In this document: piece by piece, positions 26,507 through 35,500 of the stretch
Position numbering within the stretch: the first letter of the stretch is position 1
Layout: every line of letters starts with the position of its first letter
NCBI GenBank assembly: GCA_951812995.1
Contig: CATOTD010000002.1
Location: forward strand, 771,468-811,639
Source: an uncultured Gammaproteobacteria bacterium
GTDB lineage: Bacteria; Pseudomonadota; Gammaproteobacteria; Eutrophobiales; Eutrophobiaceae
DNA: 40,172 bases
Direction of reading: 5' to 3'
The notes under the pieces: generated by a model
What the model was told of the DNA's origin: nothing
Database searches by the model: none
Seen by the model: the letters and a program-made list of their open reading frames with translations, nothing else
Position numbers and translations under genes: made by a program

Positions 26507-29500
26507 ATGCCAAGCAAAACCATCACCATCAACCCGCAAGCAGGCGAGACTCGTCACATCAGGGCCGAAGTCAGTCACCATTACCGCATCACCGATATAG
26601 ACAACCACACGCTCAAACCCAATGTTCTGGCTATCCGTGAAGACAATGACCTTGTCTTACGCTACGCCGATGGCACGGCCGTCATCCTTGAAGACTTCTT
26701 TACGGCCTGTGTTGATGATTCAACATCCTGCCAAGTCGCCTTGCCGCATCATCAAGACAGCGCAGATGGCAATGGCGAGTATGTCATCACCCCGGCCACG
26801 CAAGGTACGGCCTTGAGTGACGGCAGTATCTTTCTCTATGTCCAGGCCCATGACCAGGGCGCGTTGCAAACACTGCTGGCATTGGCCGCGGGTAACGGCG
26901 AGCTTGAAAGCATCTTAAACCAACAACTTGCGGGTGATGTCATGATGTCCACCGAGACAACAACCGCCGACAGTGGCGATGGCGGCATCGGTAGCGGGAC
27001 ACTGCTCGGTGCCTTGGGCGTACTCGGTGCGGTCGGCGGCGTTGCTGCCGCCGCGGGCGGTGGGGGCAGTAGCGGTGGTGGTAGCACGTCCACACCTGCG
27101 AGCGGTGATGGCGGCGGCGACACGCCCACCCCCGTTGGCTTTACCGTAAGCGGTGCTGTCACGGCTGGCTCGGTGATTACTAACCATGGCCTGAAAGTGA
27201 GTGTTTACGATGCGAATGGCAATCTACTTGGCACAACTTCGGACGACAATCCGGTCGGCAAGAATGGTAGCTATTCCATCACCATCACCCGCGCCTATGA
27301 CGGCCTTATCCTGATTAAGGTCATAGACACCAACGCCGCCGCCGACTATCGAGACGAAGCAACGAATGCAGATAAAGACTTGACCAGCGACTTACGGGTG
27401 ATTGTTGAGGCTCCGGCCGCTGGTGGAAGCAAGACGGCCAATATCAACCCCTTGACCGAGCTTGCCACGCGCAAAGTTGGTCTTGCCGGTGGTGATAACG
27501 GTGCCTCTGCAACCAGTATCACGGACATCACTCCCGAAGCCGTCACCGATGCACAAGCCGCGGTTGCCAAGTCCTTTGGCATCACGGGCAAGGATGATGA
27601 TAATACCAAGGCCGCCGATGACCTGGTATCGAGCCCGGTCAAGCTGACGGTGGATAAAGACGGCAAGCCGGCTCCAACGACCGGCGAGGATGCGCCCAAC
27701 AATTACGGCAAGGCATTGGCGGCGGTCTCGGGTGTAGAAGAAGGCGAGTCAAAAACAACAGACGAAGTCCTGGAAGACTTGGTAGATGAAATAACTGAAG
27801 AGGGCTTGTCGCCTGATGCTGCCAAGCGTCTGGAGGATGGTGCGACGAGTGCGAGTACCGATATTGAACTGACTGTTGACGACACGCCCCCAACCATCAG
27901 TGCGGTGACCATTAGCAATCCAGCCTCAGGCACGGCGTTTGTGGCGAATGAAGTCATCACCATCACGGTGCGCTTTAGTGAAGCGGTTGTTGTTGACACC
28001 ACAGGCGGCACGCGCACGCCATCGATAGGCATCGTCATCGACACCGCCACCGTCCAGGCCAGCTATAAAAGCGGCAGTGGTAGCACGACGTTGGTGTTCC
28101 AATACCAGGTACAAGCCGGTGAAAACGATGCTGATGGCATCAGTATTGCCGAGAACAGTCTTAACTTAAACGGCGGCACCATCCAAGACATCGCGGGGAA
28201 TGATGCCAACCGTGACCATGATGCCGTTGTCGCCGATACGACTAAGGCGGTTGACACCACGACCACGGCGGATGTGATCACCACGACAGTCGAGATTACA
28301 GGGGCGACGGATAATGTTGGCAGCAATGCCGCGGACGTGCTTGCTTCCCCAACGGATTTAGACACTGGCAATACCACCAACGATGCCACCCCGACCTTAA
28401 GCGGTACCATTAGCGCGCCCCTGGCCACCAATGAAGTCGTACAAGTTTACAACAACGGCGTATTACTCGGCACGGCCACCGTAGACGGTCAGAACTGGAC
28501 TTACACACAAACCCCGACCTTGAGCCATGGCACGACCGCCAGCTACAGCGTTCAGGTGGTCAATACAGACAGCAACACCTTTGGTGTCCCCGCCACCTTT
28601 ACCTTGACCATCGACACCCGCGCGCCATCGGCACCTGGTCTGGCCTTGGCCGATGACACTAACATCGCTGATGGTATTACTTCCGATCCGACTATGACGG
28701 TGAGGAACATTGAAGCAGGTGCCACTTGGGAGTATTCAACAGACAGCGGCACGAACTGGAACCCAGGCACGGGCACCACCTTTGAACTAACCAACCCCAG
28801 CTACGAAGCGGGTGCGATACAGGTACGCCAAACTGATGCGGCGGGTAATAGATCACGCGTGGGCACGACCACGTTGATTACCATAGACACCGAGGCCCCG
28901 ACTATCACAGGTGCGCCAACGATTAGCTCTGATGCGGGTACGGATAATACTTACAAGGCAGGCGATTTTATTGAGATAACGGTGACTTTTAATGAGGATG
29001 TCGTTGTCACCGGCACGCCGACCATCAGCATCGTCATTGGCACCACTCCCCGCACGGCCAGCTATAAAAGCGGCAGTGGCGGCAGAGTGCTGACCTTCCA
29101 ATACCAGGTACAAGACGGTGATAACGATGCGGGTGGTATCAGTATTACTCGGGGCAATCTTAACTTAAACGGTGGCACGATTACCGACATCGCGGGCAAC
29201 CCTGCCGCTCTCACCCATGCGGCAGTGGTAGACAATAATGCCCATCAGGTTGATGCAATCAATGACGGCCCGGCGGTCTTCCAGATAGATGGCAACCTGG
29301 TGGTGGGCCAGCAACTAACAGCGACCACGGTCACTGCCGATCCAGATGGCAATGGGGTATTTACCTATCAATGGCAACGCTCGGCCGATGGTGTTGCCTG
29401 GAGCAACATCGGTATCAACAGTATCAACTACACCGTCGCCGATGCCGATCAGGGCCAGCGGATACGGGTGAGTGTGACTTACACTGATGGCGAGGATTAT

Positions 29501-32500
29501 GACGAGAGTGTAACGGTAGCCACCCCGACCCCGACTGCTACCGTGACCGACATCAATAACGAGGCACCTGTCTTTAGCTCAACCGCAAATGGGATAACCC
29601 TGACCGAGGGTACGGAATATGCGACAGACGCGGCGGTTTATACGGCGGCCGCGACACCCGATGTGGCAGGTGATAACGTTGTCTACAGTCTGAAGGCGGG
29701 TGCTGATGCGACAGATTTCGACATAGACCCTGCCACTGGCGTGGTAACGTTCAAGGCGGATACGACACCGGATCATGATGCGGGCGATACCGCATATCGC
29801 TTTACCGTTATAGCCACGGCAACCGAGACGGTGGCAGGAGGTGCCGACCGGGTGCAAAGTGCTGAGCAGGTCATCACTGTGTTGGTGACCGACATCAATA
29901 ACGAGGCACCTGTCTTTAGCTCAACCGCAAATGGGATAACCCTGACCGAGGGTACGGAATATGCGACAGACGTGGCGGTCTATACGGCGGCCGCGACACC
30001 CGATGTGGCAGGTGCTAACGTTGCCTATAGTCTGAAGGCGGGTGCTGATGCGACAGATTTCGACATAGACCCTGCCACTGGCGTGGTAACGTTCAAGGCG
30101 GATACGACACCCGATCATGATGCGGGCGATACCGCATATCGCTTTACCGTTATAGCCACGGCAACCGAGACGGTGGCAGGAGGTGCCGACCGGGTGCAAA
30201 GTGCTGAGCAGGTCATCACTGTGTTGGTGACCGACATCAATAACGAGGCACCTGTCTTTAGCTCAACCGCAAATGGGATAACCCTGACCGAGGGTACGGA
30301 ATATGCGACAGACGCGGCGGTTTATACGGCGGCCGCGACACCCGATGTGGCAGGTGCTAACGTTGCCTATAGTCTGAAGGCGGGTGCTGATGCGACAGAT
30401 TTCGACATAGACCCTGCCACTGGCGTGGTAACGTTCAAGGCGGATACGACACCCGATCATGATGCGGGCGATACCGCATATCGCTTTACCGTTATCGCCA
30501 CGGCAACCGAGACGGTGGCAGGAGGTGCCGACCGGGTGCAAAGTGCTGAGCAGGCCGTCACTTTGGCGGTAGTTGACATCAATAACGAGGCACCTGTCTT
30601 TAGCTCAACCGCAAATGGGATAACCCTGACCGAGGGTACGGAATATGCGACAGACGTGGCGGTCTATACGGCACAAGCGACACCCGATGTGGCAGGTGCT
30701 AACGTTGTCTACAGTCTGAAGGCGGGTGCTGATGCGACAGATTTCGACATAGACCCTGCCACTGGCGTGGTAACGTTCAAGGCGGATACGACACCGGATT
30801 ATGATGCGGGCGATACCGCATATCGCTTTACCGTTATAGCCACGGCAACCGAGACGGTGGCAGGAGGTGCCGACCGGGTGCAAAGTGCTGAGCAGGTCAT
30901 CACTGTGTTGGTGACCGACATCAATAACGAGGCACCTGTCTTTAGCTCAACCGCAAATGGGATAACCCTGACCGAGGGTACGGAATATGCGACAGACGTG
31001 GCGGTTTATACGGCGGCCGCGACACCCGATGTGGCAGGTGCTAACGTTGCCTATAGTCTGAAGGCGGGTGCTGATGCGACAGATTTCGACATAGACCCTG
31101 CCACTGGCGTGGTAACGTTCAAGGCGGATACGACACCCGATCATGATGCGGGCGATACCGCATATCGCTTTACCGTTATCGCCACGGCAACCGAGACGGT
31201 GGCAGGAGGTACCAACCGCATACAAAGTGCTGAGCAGGCCGTCACTTTGGCGGTAGTTGACATCAATGACAACCCGCCCGTATTTAGCTCAACCGCAAAT
31301 GGGATAACCCTGACCGAGGGTACGGAATATGCGACAGACGCGGCGGTTTATACGGCGGCCGCGACACCCGATGTGGCAGGTGATAACGTTGTCTACAGTC
31401 TGAAGGCGGGTGCTGATGCGACAGATTTCGACATAGACCCTGCCACTGGCGTGGTAACGTTCAAGGCGGATACGACACCGGATTATGATGCGGGCGATAC
31501 CGCATATCGCTTTACCGTTATAGCCACGGCAACCGAGACGGTGGCAGGAGGTGCCGACCGGGTGCAAAGTGCTGAGCAGGTCATCACTGTGTTGGTGACC
31601 GACATCAATAACGAGGCACCTGTCTTTAGCTCAACCGCAAATGGGATAACCCTGACCGAGGGTACGGAATATGCGACAGACGCGGCGGTTTATACGGCGG
31701 CCGCGACACCCGATGTGGCAGGTGCTAACGTTGCCTATAGTCTGAAGGCGGGTGCTGATGCGACAGATTTCGACATAGACCCTGCCACTGGCGTGGTAAC
31801 GTTCAAGGCGGATACGACACCCGATCATGATGCGGGCGATACCGCATATCGCTTTACCGTTATCGCCACGGCAACCGAGACGGTGGCAGGAGGTGCCGAC
31901 CGGGTGCAAAGTGCTGAGCAGGCCGTCACTTTGGCGGTAGTTGACATCAATAACGAGGCACCTGTCTTTAGCTCAACCGCAAATGGGATAACCCTGACCG
32001 AGGGTACGGAATATGCGACAGACGCGGCGGTTTATACGGCGGCCGCGACACCCGATGTGGCAGGTGATAACGTTGTCTACAGTCTGAAGGCGGGTGCTGA
32101 TGCGACAGATTTCGACATAGACCCTGCCACTGGCGTGGTAACGTTCAAGGCGGATACGACACCGGATTATGATGCGGGCGATACCGCATATCGCTTTACC
32201 GTTATAGCCACGGCAACCGAGACGGTGGCAGGAGGTGCCGACCGGGTGCAAAGTGCTGAGCAGGTCATCACTGTGTTGGTGACCGACATCAATAACGAGG
32301 CACCTGTCTTTAGCTCAACCGCAAATGGGATAACCCTGACCGAGGGTACGGAATATGCGACAGACGTGGCGGTCTATACGGCGGCCGCGACACCCGATGT
32401 GGCAGGTGCTAACGTTGCCTATAGTCTGAAGGCGGGTGCTGATGCGACAGATTTCGACATAGACCCTGCCACTGGCGTGGTAACGTTCAAGGCGGATACG

Positions 32501-35500
32501 ACACCCGATCATGATGCGGGCGATACCGCATATCGCTTTACCGTTATAGCCACGGCAACCGAGACGGTGGCAGGAGGTGCCGACCGGGTGCAAAGTGCTG
32601 AGCAGGTCATCACTGTGTTGGTGACCGACATCAATAACGAGGCACCTGTCTTTAGCTCAACCGCAAATGGGATAACCCTGACCGAGGGTACGGAATATGC
32701 GACAGACGCGGCGGTTTATACGGCGGCCGCGACACCCGATGTGGCAGGTGCTAACGTTGCCTATAGTCTGAAGGCGGGTGCTGATGCGACAGATTTCGAC
32801 ATAGACCCTGCCACTGGCGTGGTAACGTTCAAGGCGGATACGACACCCGATCATGATGCGGGCGATACCGCATATCGCTTTACCGTTATCGCCACGGCAA
32901 CCGAGACGGTGGCAGGAGGTGCCGACCGGGTGCAAAGTGCTGAGCAGGCCGTCACTTTGGCGGTAGTTGACATCAATAACGAGGCACCTGTCTTTAGCTC
33001 AACCGCAAATGGGATAACCCTGACCGAGGGTACGGAATATGCGACAGACGTGGCGGTCTATACGGCACAAGCGACACCCGATGTGGCAGGTGCTAACGTT
33101 GTCTACAGTCTGAAGGCGGGTGCTGATGCGACAGATTTCGACATAGACCCTGCCACTGGCGTGGTAACGTTCAAGGCGGATACGACACCGGATTATGATG
33201 CGGGCGATACCGCATATCGCTTTACCGTTATAGCCACGGCAACCGAGACGGTGGCAGGAGGTGCCGACCGGGTGCAAAGTGCTGAGCAGGTCATCACTGT
33301 GTTGGTGACCGACATCAATAACGAGGCACCTGTCTTTAGCTCAACCGCAAATGGGATAACCCTGACCGAGGGTACGGAATATGCGACAGACGTGGCGGTT
33401 TATACGGCGGCCGCGACACCCGATGTGGCAGGTGCTAACGTTGCCTATAGTCTGAAGGCGGGTGCTGATGCGACAGATTTCGACATAGACCCTGCCACTG
33501 GCGTGGTAACGTTCAAGGCGGATACGACACCCGATCATGATGCGGGCGATACCGCATATCGCTTTACCGTTATCGCCACGGCAACCGAGACGGTGGCAGG
33601 AGGTACCAACCGCATACAAAGTGCTGAGCAGGCCGTCACTTTGGCGGTAGTTGACATCAATGACAACCCGCCCGTATTTAGCTCAACCGCAAATGGGATA
33701 ACCCTGACCGAGGGTACGGAATATGCGACAGACGCGGCGGTTTATACGGCGGCCGCGACACCCGATGTGGCAGGTGATAACGTTGTCTACAGTCTGAAGG
33801 CGGGTGCTGATGCGACAGATTTCGACATAGACCCTGCCACTGGCGTGGTAACGTTCAAGGCGGATACGACACCGGATTATGATGCGGGCGATACCGCATA
33901 TCGCTTTACCGTTATAGCCACGGCAACCGAGACGGTGGCAGGAGGTGCCGACCGGGTGCAAAGTGCTGAGCAGGTCATCACTGTGTTGGTGACCGACATC
34001 AATAACGAGGCACCTGTCTTTAGCTCAACCGCAAATGGGATAACCCTGACCGAGGGTACGGAATATGCGACAGACGTGGCGGTCTATACGGCACAAGCGA
34101 CACCCGATGTGGCAGGTGCTAACGTTGCCTATAGTCTGAAGGCGGGTGCTGATGCGACAGATTTCGACATAGACCCTGCCACTGGCGTGGTAACGTTCAA
34201 GGCGGATACGACACCCGATCATGATGCGGGCGATACCGCATATCGCTTTACCGTTATAGCCACGGCAACCGAGACGGTGGCAGGAGGTGCCGACCGGGTG
34301 CAAAGTGCTGAGCAGGTCATCACTGTGTTGGTGACCGACATCAATAACGAGGCACCTGTCTTTAGCTCAACCGCAAATGGGATAACCCTGACCGAGGGTA
34401 CGGAATATGCGACAGACGTGGCGGTCTATACGGCGGCCGCGACACCCGATGTGGCAGGTGCTAACGTTGTCTACAGTCTGAAGGCGGGTGCTGATGCGAC
34501 AGATTTCGACATAGACCCTGCCACTGGCGTGGTAACGTTCAAGGCGGATACGACACCGGATCATGATGCGGGCGATACCGCATATCGCTTTACCGTTATA
34601 GCCACGGCAACCGAGACGGTGGCAGGAGGTGCCGACCGGGTGCAAAGTGCTGAGCAGGCTGTCACTTTGGCGGTAGTTGACATCAATGACAACCCGCCCG
34701 TATTTAGCTCAACCGCAAATGGGATAACCCTGACCGAGGGTACGGAATATGCGACAGACGTGGCGGTCTATACGGCACAAGCGACACCCGATGTGGCAGG
34801 TGCTAACGTTGCCTACAGTCTGAAGGCGGGTGCTGATGCGGCCGATTTCGACATAGACCCTGCCACTGGCGTGGTAACGTTCAAGGCGGATACGACACCG
34901 GATCATGATGCGGGCGATACCGCCTACAGGTTTACGGTGATAGCCACGGCAACCGAGACGGTGCCTGGCGGGGCTAACCGCGTACAGACGGCGCAACAAG
35001 ATGTCACCCTCACGGTCATCGATTCATTGGCACTTATCATCAGCTCATCTGCTAATGCGGACCGTCTGAATGAAGGTATCCAGTATGGCGCAACCCTCCC
35101 CGTCTATACCGGCCAGACACAATATGCCCAAGGCGCACTCACCTGGTCGCTCGGCGGCGACGATGCTACGTTATTTACTATCGATTCGAGCACTGGCGCA
35201 ATCACCTTCCAACATGGTCTAACCCCCGATTATGACGAACAGACCGAGTTTTCCTTATCCATCACCGCATCGGATGCCAGCGGACAGACCGCCACAAAAG
35301 ACATCACCATCGGGATAGTCGACCAACCTGAACCATCGGTGAATGTAAGTCCGGCAAGTAGTTGGACTGATCCAGATGCAAAGAACTGGGGTGACATTCA
35401 ACATTGGCAGAGCAAGGCGGGTAGCTATTCATATATTGACAAGCCTGATCCTAAAACCAGCGCCGCTAATCCGGCTGCTACACAAGACAGCGCGCAACAA

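Noticed and set aside
29579..34999. Sixteen similar antisense frames of 92-96 codons every 342 bp (for example starting MHPVGTSCHRLG)
   Set aside because: They are the complement of the cadherin units, keep the unit period exactly and have Cys/Arg-rich compositions typical of shadow frames. No ribosome sites or known family.
29546..35017. CRISPR array or satellite DNA
   Set aside because: The units are 342 bp without spacers and encode a continuous, conserved cadherin-like protein in one frame.
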